A DNA stretch of 64,000 bases from Buddleja alternifolia (taxonomy: Eukaryota > Streptophyta > Magnoliopsida > Lamiales > Scrophulariaceae): contig CM033397.1 of assembly GCA_019426215.1 (NCBI GenBank), forward strand, positions 29,514,480 to 29,578,479, in the 5' to 3' direction. This document shows, one piece after another, positions 32,826 to 44,845 of the stretch. The notes under the pieces are model-generated. The model was not told the DNA's origin. It did not search any database and worked only from the letters and a program-made list of their open reading frames with translations. Position numbers and translations under genes: made by a program. How positions within the stretch are numbered: position 1 is the stretch's first letter; every line of letters starts with the position of its first letter.

Positions 32826-35088
32826 TGTGATATCAGAGCATGGTTTTAAAACTCATGTTTTTCAAATTTATGAATTCTGATGTTGCAAATTAAGAATGTA
32901 ATTTCCGCTGCAAATTTACAAATTCAAAATTGAAGTGTCGATGCATATACAGTAATTTGAATAGGTAAGATTAAAGTTATCTCTTCCGCAACATATATGG
33001 GTTGTCAAATATATATTCAATGTAGTATCTACATATATAAGTATTTATGCAAAGTTTCAGAAGTGCTTTATGATTGCTTTACACCACTCCTCTTGAATCT
33101 TGAAAGTTGAAAAATAAAATATCAGATTATTAAGTGTTCTATGGAAATTCATGTTAGGTCGATGAAACTAAGAGATTGTGGTATGTATATGCAAGTATAT
33201 ATATTTAACGTTTTTGATTGAAAGTCCTCGGTTTTGCCATCAATCTGATTTTCTTTTAAGGAATGCAAAAGGGCTATTTTACCATGCAAAAGAATGAAAG
33301 TTTCTTAAAGTCTATATATATATATATATATATATATGTTTATGCAATTAATTGCAATTTGCATGCTAATCATGCATAATGAAAGGATGGCATGTGTAGA
33401 GCACTCAAAGAATGCCTATGACCCCAAAATTGATATAGACATTAATTCATGATAGGGTGCTTTTTATGTATAAAAGTTATAATAACTTCATTTGTATAAA
33501 GGTCATATGCATTCAGGTATGTATCATGATTCATGTATGAAGAATAATTTATTATATATTATGATGGGCTTGGTACTTTTGCTATGGTCCACGTTTTCAA
33601 TGATAAAGTATTTGAGAATATGCATGAAATTTACTTGTATATGAAGCATGAGAGATATAAATTTTACTAGCATGATGGCGTTTTCAAAATTTAAGCGTTC
33701 TGATTAAATATTGTTCATCTTTTACTTGGCAATAATCCATGACTTCATATACATATAAAATTGTAGAAATATCAATACAAAATACGATGGTACAATTATC
33801 AAATAGTATGAAGTTTGCATTTGAAATTTTATTTGATGGATGATTTGTTAGTCATCAAAGAGGCCTAGTCATTAAGATTATAAATTTTAATGCATATTAA
33901 AGTTTGGATATCACTAGAGTGTTTCATTAAAGTTGTATATTTCAATGAATATTAAAGTTTTTCAAATATTCATAAACTTTATATCAACATAAATGACAAA
34001 GAGATATATAGGTATATTGAAGTTTATTATTATGAGACATTTGCGAATCACCCAAAGGTTGATTTGTTGTTCTTATAAAATATAAACATAATGGTTGATG
34101 TATATTATATTAGATTTATTTTGTATAGCCAAAGATAACAAATCAATCTAATAAGTGTATATATATTAATAATTTAAGTTTATATATCTTAGTATATTCC
34201 AAAGTAGAACTTTGATAAATAGTTATTAGTATTTCCATGAAAGGTGAAAAAGAAGCTTCCCGAAAATGGTATCTTTAATATAGTGATGCCACAACTTCAA
34301 TTGGATTTAAGGATCACATTGCTGAGAAATATATATACATAAAGGTCAGTGGGAGCAAGTTTATGTTCTAATAATAATTTTGATTTATTACATAAAATCA
34401 AGATATTTTTCTAAGAACTATGAAAGATATGGGAGAGGAGATATGTGATAGGAATTGAAATATTACTGTCACAAGGATTGTTAAAATTATCTCGTAAAAT
34501 ACATATGGATGTTCTAGAAAGATTTGAAATGGAAAAATGCTCGGCAAAGATATTTCCAATTTTGGCATATACAATGTCCAAAGAATGAATTGGAACAAGA
34601 ACATATGAAAACAATTCCTTATGTATTTGATGTTGAGAGTTTGATTAATATTCAAACTTGTAGTATATCACAGTTAACAACAAGTATTGTAAAAGTGCTA
34701 TGCATATCAAAATTGAGTATTTTATCGTGAAAGAAAAATTCAGAAACATTAAGTGTCAATCGAACATATTAGCACCATTCACCCAAGATTTTCATGAGGA
34801 TATCGAAAGAATGAGCAGTATAGATTACCGCCCAAGATATTAACAAGCATATCGAAAGAATGGACATTATAGGACGTTATTATTGAATTATGTTATATGC
34901 ATATTAAATTATTATTTTTTTATACTCTTGGATATTATAGGACGTACATCTGCTATGACTCACATTTGTTTTGACTTAGTCATGATATAAAAGATTAGCC
35001 AATTTTATGAAGGATTAATAATAATTTCATTGTGCACGTTATATTTATTCTAAATCATAAAAGCAAACAAATGAGCTAAGTGGAAGAA

Positions 35089-35748
35089 TATAAGAAATTT
35101 ATGACTCACCTATTATTATTTTTTTCAATATGAAAGTCTATTTGATAAAAAAAAATGTGCAGTACTAAGTAATAATATCCTATTGGCTAAAGAAAAGACA
35201 TGGCTTTACATAAAGAAAATCATGACTCTAAGCAATGACAGAGCAAGGGGGCTGGGGGAGACAACCACCCGTTTCAACTTTTGAAAAATAATTTTTTGAC
35301 CCTATAAATTTTTAATTTTAAAACCCCCCCCCCCCCCCCCAGGGAACCAAGAACCAAAATCATGCCTCGCTCCCTTGACTCTAAGTGAAGTAGTCCCTTG
35401 ATTAAAGGCAACTCTTAGAGATTTACTTAAAGAGAAGTTTGGTCACCTATCTTCCCCTATACTCATAATTACACGTATAAGGCAAACATGTAAAGCATAA
35501 AAGTGTAAGGTGTTTTTCCATCACTGAACATGGGGTCAACGGAGAAAAATCAAGTACGGTGTTTTTCCATCACTGATCAAGGGGTCAAGGGAGAAAAATC
35601 TATCTTTCTCGAGAGATCTTGCAACAAATCAACGATAAAGGATTACCATAGAATGATGTGGACAAAGGTTAGTCTTTTATGCATTGGAATATGTGAAAAC
35701 CATGAAGTGCACGATTTATGGGAATCATGTAATTATTTGAAATTAACA
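35089..35748 (+). repeat. 3' LTR, expanded by a MITE and a 48 bp tandem duplication
   Basis: It starts TATAAGAAATTTATGACTC (TG changed to TA). At about 35526-35600 the block GTGTTTTTCCATCACTGA is duplicated with its surroundings, which the 5' LTR has once. A MITE interrupts it near 35237. Confidence 0.8.
35237..35377. mobile_element. MITE in the 3' LTR, with C17 tract
   Basis: TGACTCTAAG occurs just before (ending 35236) and at the right edge, and the 5' LTR lacks the segment. The ends are GACAGAGCAAGGGGG and, inverted, AGGGAGCGAGGCATG, resembling the common plant MITE type with GGCGGAGCCAGGGG ends. It contains CCCTATAAATTTTTAATTTT and a run of 17 C at 35324-35340. Confidence 0.65.
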
Positions 35749-36777
35749 TACATATTTAAGTTTTCTTTCCATACATATGAAATTGCACATTTGTTGTTCT
35801 CATTTATGATTTTCTTTATTTTGATTTGTTTTTCTCTCACAAATTGACTAGTCCATCGTGTTAGATTTTTGTGGATAGTAAGAATTGGAGGTAAAGTTTT
35901 CCCCTAATTAAGCAACCTGATTACCTTGTAAATAGCAAGCATCGTGTTGAGAAAGATGTCCCTCCAAGAGATATTGAACTTGAACTGCATAATGTAAACT
36001 TATTTTCATTTCTTAATAAACCTTGGAAATTCTCAAGTTTTCATCCACTATGGATTCTTGGCTAGGTTTTTCATGTCATAATAAACGTTCGGGAAATTAA
36101 TTTCCAAGAATAGGACTGACTATTACTAATGTCGCAGTGTTTGAGGCCTTTAGTATCATTTGTGTTTATCTGTTGCAAGACCACGATCTTTTTGCTTCTT
36201 ATGTTGTCAAATTGAAATATTTATTTTTGTTTTTTCATTCTCTTCATCCACTTGTACAACTTTTATAATGTGTTTCTAAGAGATTACAAAATGTGCAGAA
36301 ATAAATTGTTTCACGCAGACAGAATGAACCTATATAATTGTTTCATCCAAAAGTCATCTTATGTTATGCGTGTTCGGTTACATATGTGACAATTTTGTCA
36401 TTTTTCAGTTATCCTTTATATCGTGATTTATTGCGTGGCTTATTTCTTCTGAAGTAAACTTTTTGTGCCATGCAATTGCATCACGCATAACACATTAAAC
36501 AACATTTATGTAATATTGTGATTTTGTTAGTACTTGTCTATAACATGCTGTACATGTAAAATTAGCTCAGACAGTGTTTTGATGTATTATTTTCTATGTG
36601 ATTTTGTCTTTGTTAAATATATTCAAGGTAATGTAATTTTTGGAGATACGTTTTGTTGCAATTCAAAGTTGTGCATACTCCATATAGACCTTTTGAAGGA
36701 TGGTGTTAGAAGGGAGATAGCAGAAATAGAAATTCTGTTGGAGGAGGTAGCTGAACTAATGTATGAACACCAACCTA
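35749..36777. other. AT-rich stretch with an unassigned frame
   Basis: The only notable frame is 36534-36806 (ending DGVRREIAEIEILLEEVAEL, a short predicted helical segment). It is not recognised, and its end is created by the retroposon insertion at 36778. Confidence 0.35.
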
Positions 36778-37797
36778 AAAATCCAACTTATTTTTTTGAT
36801 AGGTAAAATCATTAAAATTCATTAACACAAAATACCAATACAATATAGAACAGCAATACAAAGCAACATCTACCTAAATTAGAGATGGTAAAATACACTT
36901 GAGACTCAAACATAGAGATACCAAAAGAGAGATTGTCACACACAACAAAAGAAGAACACGAGTGTTTTCTAGAAACAACACATGAACAAACGCTCCGATC
37001 TCCTGACATGGAAATCACATGTCTTCTAAATTGTTCCCTATCCGAGAAGGGGGGGGGGGGAATATAAAATTTAGAGAAGCCATTTCCTCCACAAGAAAAT
37101 GACTCTTGAAGAATCCCCATGTTTTCGTCTCCTTCTCAAGCTCAATGTGGAGAAAATCAATCAACCTACGTCCACAATGCCACCAACGGATCTTACACAG
37201 ATCTGCTTCAAAACTATAAAGACATAGCAACTGAATAACTTAAACACTAAAATTAAACAACCAAACAAGTGAAAAAGAAAAAGAAATGCAATTAAAAACC
37301 ACCACATGAACACCAAAGGTGCCAGAGATGGTCAGGCATATTGTCGACTCAAAGGCTGCCTAGGTCCCGTGACATATTTCCCCTTCTGCCTCAAGGGAGG
37401 AGAGAGGGTCCTTGAGCCCTTTCTCCACAGCAAGTTTTGAGAAAACCAAAACCCAGGGGTTTGGAGTTCCAAAGGGGAAATTGGCAGTCAGTGAGTTGTC
37501 AGATGAGGATGAGGTGATTACGACCAGATCTAAAGGTGGAGATGGTAAATCTGTAGGTGAGTGGGTCGGAGAAGACGTGGTAGATCCACGGGAAAAAAAG
37601 GATGAGATCCTCTATCTCAGATGAGGTGGAGATGGGACCTAAAGAAGGAAAAAATGTCCTCCAAAAAAAAGCAGAATTGCCGCCGAGCCGGCCCTCTGCC
37701 TAAGAAGAAACTCTAAGCGTCACTTTTCTCTAGAGAGAGAAAGTGTCACTAGAGAGAGAGTTTTGAAATGAAGCTATGCCCAAAAATCCAACTTATA
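36778..37797 (-). mobile_element. LINE-like retroposon, internally deleted, 15 bp TSD
   Basis: AAAAATCCAACTTAT flanks the insert on both sides (about 36777-36791 and 37783-37797). Read on the minus strand it begins with a CTCTCTCTCTAG-rich leader and ends TTTTACCTATCAAAAAAA, a 3' end and A-tail typical of plant L1-type LINE transcripts. The 990 bp body lacks endonuclease and reverse transcriptase domains, so both ends are present but the coding region is missing or was captured from elsewhere. A run of 12 G (near 37050) lies inside. Confidence 0.7.
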
Positions 37798-38857
37798 GTT
37801 AATCTAAAATTATTAATTTTAAAAAGCACTTGCAAATATGCTTTTGTCACTATTTTTTAATATTTTTCTGTGTATATTACAAAGAAATTATATTAGTGTT
37901 TTTCTTTAGTATTTGGGTTTGAGGTGCAATAGAAATGAAGATAAGGGGGTGGCTCGTGTTTATAGGCATGGCAAATATTATAAAGCACTAGTCAGATCAG
38001 GTCATAACTTAGTTGAAAATATCGAAGCATAATTGCTTGCCAAAATCTAGCGAGTAACATGGAATCTTTCTCCATCAATTTAAACACTCTTACAACACTT
38101 TTTTTTTCTAGTAGTGTTTTGTTTGAGTCAAATTCAAAGTAAAAAGACATTTGTCTCCTGAAAATTAGAATCAAGTGAGATACTTTCTCTTAGTTCACTC
38201 ATTAATTTTTTATGTTACATTGCAACTGTGTGTATCGTTTAGCATAAACGTTTCAATTCTTCAACTATAATTTAATTGTGGAGACACTGCCTAGAATAAT
38301 ATTCTATCTAACATCTATTCCTTGTAATATTTGGTGATCATTACTTTACTCTTATTTTCTTTTTTTGAGTAGGTTAATTAGGCAAATTCAATATGAGTGT
38401 CTAATAGCATTAGAAGGCATTAATTTAAATTTGAGGAGGCTTTCTCTTATTTCCATCTAGGGTGATGAGCAACATCTGATGAAAGACTAAATCAGGTTGA
38501 TCTGAATCACAATCCTAGTTCACAAAAGTCACTAAAAATGAAAGAGAGCAAGAAGTTTCAAGTGTAATCAAACCCTTGGTAGATATTCTATTTATATTGA
38601 TACTACGTATAGTTATTGAAATGTTTTTGGTTTCATTTCTGCATAGACATTTAATACTGATTTTCTTTTCATGTAAGATTTTGTCTCATTAGTGGTGTCA
38701 CGTCACACTATTATATATATTATTCTATGTTATTGCTATATTGAAGTAATAATTGCAAGATCTGAATACATAATGTCTGTTATTTTTTTTAATTATCGAG
38801 GTTTATAAGTATATATAATTAGAATTGATGTAATGATTGTGCATGTGTGTGTATATA
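37798..38857. other. AT-rich intergenic stretch, nothing recognised
   Basis: No gene, RNA or paired element ends could be supported. Short frames lack family features. Confidence 0.45.
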
Positions 38858-40022
38858 GGGTTAATTATATCTCAACACCCTGACAAATGATGTAATTTTA
38901 TATTTTTCCCCTATTTTTGATAATTACTCACACCCTCCTCAGAATTGCAAAAACTTTCACGGCGAAAATTTCGCTAGCGGAATTGTCAAAAATTTGAAAA
39001 TGCCATCATATTTCAAAAAATAAAATAAAAAAGTGGAAAAAACTAAAAAAACAAATTGACCGTAGTTGACCATAATCTGATGACTAATATATCCTCAAGC
39101 ATGGGAAAGTTACTAGCCAATTATACATGTGGCATTTGGGTGTATTTATTATACATCTTTGATTGAAAAAAAAAATTAATTTGAGTATGATCATTCCCAT
39201 TTGTATATATATGTGTTATATGTATCGTATTTCTTCATTCCCTCTTAAATCATCCGGAAAAACCCTTCAAGAACTCGAACATTTCTCACTCACACCTTCT
39301 AAAGTTCCTCCGACTTGCCAAGTCCAATAAACACCACCGTCTACTAACCTTCACCATCCTACCCAACATATTGCGACCTCGAGTGGACCACGTTCTATAA
39401 ATCCCCAAAAGACATCACAAATGAATCCACATCCTGCCCGATCATTAGTATGTACCACCACAAAAAGTGTCATTTTCACGATCTAAGGGACGATCGGAAT
39501 TAGAAGAACTGGTGACCATTTCATATCGCTATCAAAAGTTTGATTGACGATATGATTTTTTCCTTGACGCCTTTAAATATTTGTAAACTATGATGTGTGT
39601 GTATGTGTGTAATATCTTCTGATTTTGTTGTATTTTGAACCATTTTGAACGAAAAGTTTCTTGTTTTATCTTATTTAGGTTTGCATTTTTATAATATATC
39701 ATTTTTTTCGTACTTGATAGTAGTTTCTATGAGTTGATTTTTGAACTAGAGATATTTTTTATTATTAATTTATGTTTTCTGGAGAAAAAAATCTCAAATT
39801 CTGGATTAGGGTTTACTAGAATGTGTGTGTCATTCTTCTCATTGAAATGTAAGTGTCTATTTTTTTTATCATTATTATACAAGTATGTCTAAGAATTTGT
39901 ATTCGGTAGCGTAAACTACACGAGACAGAAACGTAAGCTTCCGAACATTGACCTTGACAGGTATAGTATAATTGACATGGTGAGTGATGTGAAGGAGTTA
40001 TATGTTGATGAAAGGCTAGACT
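38858..40022 (+). mobile_element. Remnant of an autonomous-type Mutator-like element
   Basis: GGGTTAATTATATCTCAACA at 38858 resembles a MULE terminus. About 1 kb downstream, a frame at 39888-40022 encodes a fragment resembling the N-terminal region of plant MULE transposases. The frame is cut at 40022 where copia-LTR-like sequence begins. No right TIR was found. The link between terminus and ORF is inferred. Confidence 0.4.
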
Positions 40023-40025
40023 AGT
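39888..40025 (+). pseudogene. MULE transposase N-terminal fragment
   Basis: The open stretch KFVFGSVNYTRQKRKLPNID continues DLDRYSIIDMVSDVKELYVD and ends in a stop where sequence character changes. Plant Mutator-like transposases have an N-terminal pattern of GG.V.Y followed by D.(D)..S...(I/L).DMVK(E)LGY, which this resembles. It is only 45 codons, with no catalytic DDE part and no zinc finger. Confidence 0.4.
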
Positions 40026-41918
40026 CGGGTATCTACGCTCATCGCAGCCGACCCAACGAAAGCAAATAATTATATTAAATTAACGCAATGCAATGAGCAG
40101 GCTGCATGGTACTATCAAATTCAAAAACATCCATAGGGGGGTTTTATAGCCATTATAAATTAATAGATTAAATTTCGTAATTATTCTAACCACAGTCGAA
40201 TCAGTTATGCATGAATAGGAACTTGTGGTGGATTTCAGGTTCGAGCAATCTACGTCCTCGTCCCCAACAACCAAAATTATTGTCCCTTCTCTGCTATTTT
40301 TATCCAGATTGATCATAGTACTCTACGTGTAGCACCTCTAAGCGTGTATCCACACCTTAAATACATTTGAAAATCATACTATGATTTTAGTGCTAACTTT
40401 AATCAGAGTAATTATTTTAGCTTATGGAGAAAAGGGTAGGAGAATGTGTATGGGCTCTAATACAGAGAATTAAACAAGATAAAAAAGGAAAACAAAATTT
40501 CACAATGTACTATTTTGGAATAGGTATTCAGTTCTGCCTACTTAAGCAGAGGCGGCCGATCTCTACAGTCCACCTAGGCTTGGACTACTTCTTATTAAAT
40601 CGTAGTTCTAATTATATCTATTCATACATAAGTCATTAATTAAATTGGACTACCTCATTCAATTATTCTATCAAGGTTTAATTACATAATTAGGACTTTA
40701 GCCAATAAATATTTTATCTACTTAACATAATTAATTTATTAGTCTTCTTCTAATTAATTAATTCCGCATATGATATTATATTAATTAAAATCATCCTAAT
40801 TTCTTTTCTCCATGAATTTAATGCAACTAATTATGCAATTCCTTTTTTAGAAATTCTATCAAAACTTAATCTAATCCACTAATGATTAATTTTTATAAGT
40901 GAGAATCGTACTCAAGTATAGAATGTGACCCCTTAGGTTCACTAATAAGCTAGAAATGACACCACTCCATAAGGTTTGATTAATTATTACTCAAATGATC
41001 AATCGAGGTCTTGAATTTATCACCAAGGTCAATTCAAGACTCTCATTGATCGTGATTCGATATCTAGCAACGTTGTTAGGAAAACCTAGATGCTAGTGAT
41101 TATGTGATAGACCTATCCAGATAACGATCTTCATATGATCCAACTCCTTCATCATTTTTTCGATCCAAGTTTAGAGTTTGGGTTCAATCGAAAGTCTATT
41201 AACTTAGATAACTATGATTGTGTTGTGACTATAGTGACCTTCATCATCTAAGATAGGATCACCATTCATTTTTAATGACTTCGATACTCTTGCCAGAGAT
41301 TTTCAACTAGTCATTAATGTCTAACAAAAGCATATGAAATATCCAAATATCCTACTGTGTATAGATCTCATATTAATATCATCTGGTCCACTGTACAACC
41401 TGACTAAACCCAACATTGTCCCCTCTCGTGATTCTCTTGGAATCTGGAATAAGTCAAAGCATAGTGGGTTGCACACGTTGCCTCCATGACATCTCAGGTC
41501 ATAAGGATTATCTCGTATTATGTAATCCTTAGGATATGAAGTTCGATATGAAACCAACATGCAATCATGCGGGGTGTTCATTCATGTACCTCTAAGTACA
41601 GACCCTCTGTGTAAACACTGATCTGCGATCAATGACCATGGAATAAGGCATAAGGCACACTCTCTATGAGACTGTCTACACGAGCATGCCCTGGGTAGAC
41701 TATGATTTACTTTTTTCTCATGTCTAAATGACTTGGAACTAGTTTAGAATCACAACCTTGGAGAACGTTCCACAATCGCCACATCATGTGTTCGACCATT
41801 TCCATAGCCATGCAATGCATTGATCATCAAAGCTCTATCAACTACATCATAGAATTATAGATAAGATAAATGCTAATAAGGTTTGATATATAAAATAAGA
41901 CTATTCAAATAGTGTTTA
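40023..41918 (-). repeat. Probable degraded copia LTR, minus strand
   Basis: Read on the minus strand, the segment has features common in copia LTRs: AATAGTCTTATTTTATAT near its start, a downstream CTACACGTAGAGTACTATGA, then CTGAAATCCACCACAAGTTC and ATGGCTATAAAACCCCC (near 40135). No ORF of substance is seen. Neither clean TG/CA ends nor a target duplication could be fixed, so extent and class are tentative. Confidence 0.4.
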
Positions 41919-42478
41919 TGTCACGGCCCGAGCCTGCGAGCCCATTGGATGCGATGCATGCCTCCAAAATCACTGAGCGTAACCTCGAGTTGGGCATTTT
42001 AACCACGGCCAAAAATGCATATCCATTAGCGTAACCTCCAATTATAAACATGTCCAGTTTCCCTTTCTTTCCTAATGTGGGATGTGTACAGAAGGGGCCT
42101 TACAATCACCACCCGTCAGAACGCGACATCCTCGTCGCAGCCTAACATCGTCCATAACTCATCTCCAGGTGACTCTAGCAGCGGTTCTCATGGGATCAAG
42201 AGATGGCTCCCAAAGGCCGAGGGCGGGGGCCCGCCAATCTACTTTTCCAGACGATGATACTTATGTTTTCCAGCAAAACAATCCGAATGTGTAGCACTTT
42301 GCCCCACAACCTCAAGCGGTGGCTCCGGCCGCTTGTAGCACTTAGCTCCGAATATTCCGACTTGCAAATGATTCTGATACTATTTGTCACGCCTCGGCCC
42401 CACGAGCCCCTTGGACCAAATAAGTCGCATCAAACCCACTGAGCATGATCTTGAGTTGCTCATTTAAACTACGACTCT
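41919..42478 (-). mobile_element. TRIM retrotransposon, second family, truncated 5' LTR
   Basis: The left repeat 41919-42104 (186 bp; plus-strand TGTCACGGCCCGAGCC ... GGCCTTACA) is the 3' LTR on the minus strand. The right repeat starts at 42385 (TGTCACGCCTCGGCCCC) and is recognisable to about 42478, so the 5' LTR is truncated. Two bases inside it, TAGTATCAGAATC (minus strand, 42382-42370) is a decayed tRNA-iMet primer site. GACGGGTGGTGAT before the left LTR is the purine tract. The 280 bp interior has no retroviral genes. Locally GC-rich. Confidence 0.78.
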
Positions 42479-42711
42479 GTTTATCTCCCGTATCTTTTAA
42501 CCATTTTTTTCACCATAACTTTCAAGAAAATTTCATAGTATACTCGTACGCATTTAATGATGAACTTTTTTCATCCCGTATTTAACTAACTAGTGTATAT
42601 GTATCCGCATAACATATGTCGGCACACTCATCATCTTGGCAATTTTTTTCAATTAATTAAATTTTTTTCAATTAATTAAATGGTATTCATATATTTTCAA
42701 TAATATATAGA
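42479..42711. other. AT-rich stretch with a short duplication
   Basis: TTTTTTTCAATTAATTAAAT occurs twice in tandem near 42644-42682. Nothing else is recognised. Confidence 0.5.
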
Positions 42712-43121
42712 GAAATTACATTTTCGTCTCATAATTTTGTTTCATTGGTTACTATTTTCTCAAGTCTCATAACTTTCAAAATATCTCACATTTAGTCTCA
42801 ATCAAAATTCTCGTCGCAGTCAACTCTGTAAGTTAACATTTTGACTGGGTTTTTTTTTGAGACATTTTGTGCATAAATGGCACGTGATATTAGATAGAAT
42901 CGTTGTGATATTGAATATAATTTGTGTGTAAGTACTTTCACGCAGAAATTTTTTCCCAAGAAAAGGGTTAAAATATTGACTAACAGAGTTGACCATTAAA
43001 TTTTGAATGAAATCTTCGGTTGAGACTAAATGTAAGACATTTTGAAGTTATAGGACCAAATATGAGAAATCTGTAACAAATGAGACGAAAATTAAAATGA
43101 GACAAAATTATGGGATAATTG
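42712..43121. mobile_element. Palindromic Mutator-type MITE, family M2
   Basis: The arms mirror (AGTCTCAATCAAAATTC / TTCGGTTGAGACTAAATG; TTGACTGGG / TATTGACTAACAGAG), with CACGTGATATTAGATAG in the centre. It belongs with 13537-13944 and 44406-44845. Boundaries are approximate. Confidence 0.62.
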
Positions 43122-43703
43122 TCCAGACATCAAATAGAATTCACAAGATGAGTGAAACATAATTATTATGCAATTATTTACAAGATGAGTAAATTATACA
43201 TAAGTTCGGCCAAAACAAGTTTGTTCACACACTTTTGTCTAAGCCTTCCATATTTAAGAACTCATTCTTTGAAATGTTTTGGTCATTAATGTGCTTGTAC
43301 TCATAATTTATTTATCTATTTAGAAAGTTGATCAAGTTCATTTAAGTTCATAAATGGAGTATAAAATGCGGAAGTACAATGCAACAGACTTCATCTAATA
43401 AATCAACAATTAATGAAGCACCAAACAGATAACATAGCTTCTTATCAAAAAAAATAAACAGATACCAAAGCTCAAGAATTCGAGCACAAATAATTAAACT
43501 CTCATAATAGATGGCAAACTCTAACACAAGGGATCGACACTCTCTTTCAAGAGAAAAACAAAGTAAAAGGTAAAAATTGAAAACAAAACGAAGGCTAGTC
43601 CAATTTTCACTGTCACATCACCAATGACCTATAAATTGGGGACGGTGGCAGGTATTTTGTTGCTCCTACTATAGAAAGATTGAAACCGGAGAAGATAGGT
43701 GAA
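43122..43703. other. AT-rich intergenic stretch, nothing recognised
   Basis: No gene or element ends are supported. Confidence 0.45.
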
Positions 43704-43892
43704 TCAGGCGACAGTGATAACAATTAGAGGGGACAACAAAAGGAGAAGGGGAAGCGATTTGTAGCAAATACTTCTCGTATGATTGTTACCACTTCCAGCT
43801 TGACCGCAATACCCATTTTTTTGACAAGCTATTGAGAGGCGACTGCTACTTCCAGCTTGATAGCACCCAATGTATTCACAAGACAAGTACAT
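43704..43892 (-). CDS. Small cysteine-containing ORF, uncertain
   Basis: 62 codons: the N-terminal half has five cysteines (MYLSCEYIGCYQAGSSS, then ACQKNGYCGQAGSG and SICYKS) and the C-terminus is hydrophobic (LPLLLLLSPLIVITV). The QAGS words come from a short DNA repeat (AAGCTGGAAGT). There is no N-terminal signal peptide and no match to RALF, defensin, hevein or snakin spacing. It may be chance or a gene remnant. Confidence 0.15.
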   Translation of the reverse strand: MYLSCEYIGCYQAGSSSRLSIACQKNGYCGQAGSGNNHTRSICYKSLPLLLLLSPLIVITVA

Positions 43893-44283
43893 TTGTTATG
43901 TAATTGGTGTAAACTCCAATTAGAGTGACTAATCACAAGGCAAGTACATCAACATTTGTCATGTCATATGATTGATGGGGTGCAATCAAACTGAATTGAT
44001 GAAAAAATTCTTATATAAATCGGGTTTTGGGTCCCACTTGTGCATCTTGTGGATGTGATTAATACACATCACTTGTTTTAAAATTAAAAAAAAAATAAAA
44101 ATGATGTATATTAATTACATTTACAGGTGCATAGAGTACAAGACCCAATTTATACAAGTATTTTCCGAATTGATGCTAGAACTTTCCTTTTAAAAGTGTA
44201 GTAGTATGTACTCATAAATTAATGAGCTATCGTTTTGATAAATGCAAAAGATAAGAAGGTTTGTTTGAAAAAAAAAAAAGGAT

Positions 44284-44406
44284 ACGAAGGTGGGGACCGC
44301 TCTTGGTAACTAAACTAGATCCAACCTCATTATAGACCCCTTGTTGGTGGCCAAAGGACATCATCAATGCGGAAAAACTAGCTGCATCAGTATAACCCTT
44401 ATAATG
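44284..44406 (+). repeat. Dispersed duplicate of 25644-25768
   Basis: The block TCTTGGTAACTAAACTAGAT through CAGTATAACCCTTATAATG aligns with the distant copy. Beyond it the two loci differ: an M2 MITE follows here at once. Confidence 0.75.
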
Positions 44407-44845
44407 GAAAATTGTATTTGTGTCCCATAATTTTGGCCTTTTTTAATTTTAGCCTCATTCTTTACAGGATTTTCACATTATGTCCTGTAACTTTGAAAAG
44501 TTCTTACATTTAGTGCTGGCATCCAAAATTTAACGATTAATTCCGTTACTCAGCATTTTGACTGATTTTTTTGGGAGAATTCGTGTGTGGATGCACTCAG
44601 ACAAGGATTATATTCAATATCACTATGTTTCTATTTAATATCATGTGTCACTCACACACAAAAACTCCCAAAAAAGTTGGACAAAATGTTGATTAACAGA
44701 CTTGACCATTAAATTTTTTATCAAAAATTCGATTGAGACCAAATGTGAGAACTTTTCAACGTTATGGGACGCAATGTGAAAATCCCGTAATGAATGAGCT
44801 CAAAATTGAAAAGTGTCAAATATATGAGACAAAAAATGCAATTTT
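44406..44845. mobile_element. Palindromic Mutator-type MITE, family M2
   Basis: The left end GAAAATTGTATTTGTGTCCC is mirrored by GAGACAAAAAATGCAATTTT. The inner core has CACACACAAAAACTCCC and GTTGATTAACAGACTTGACC. No clean target duplication was found. Confidence 0.62.

Larger units (their letters stand above)
32359..35748 (+). mobile_element. Non-autonomous copia-like LTR retrotransposon
   Basis: The 5' LTR is 32359-32825 (467 bp, starts TGTAAGAAATATATGG). Two bases later comes TGATATCAGAGC (32828-32839), a one-mismatch tRNA-iMet primer site. The 3' LTR is 35089-35748, preceded by the purine-rich AAGTGGAAGAA tract typical of copia elements. It is longer because it contains a MITE (about 35237-35377) and a 48 bp duplication. 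The 2.25 kb interior has no gag, protease, integrase or RT, so it needs proteins in trans. No target duplication was identified. Confidence 0.85.

Noticed and set aside
34398..34655. 85- and 67-codon minus-strand frames
   Set aside because: Inside the coding-free interior of the non-autonomous copia-like element, overlapping in two frames, AT-driven hydrophobic composition.
37412..37624. 70-codon plus-strand frame (acidic)
   Set aside because: Antisense to the leader of the LINE-like retroposon, no known motif.
40424..40639. 71-codon plus-strand frame starting MEKRVGECVWALIQRIK
   Set aside because: Falls in LTR-like sequence; no family recognised and no transcript features.
41321..41581. 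86-codon minus-strand frame
   Set aside because: Lies in probable copia LTR sequence; no domain recognised.
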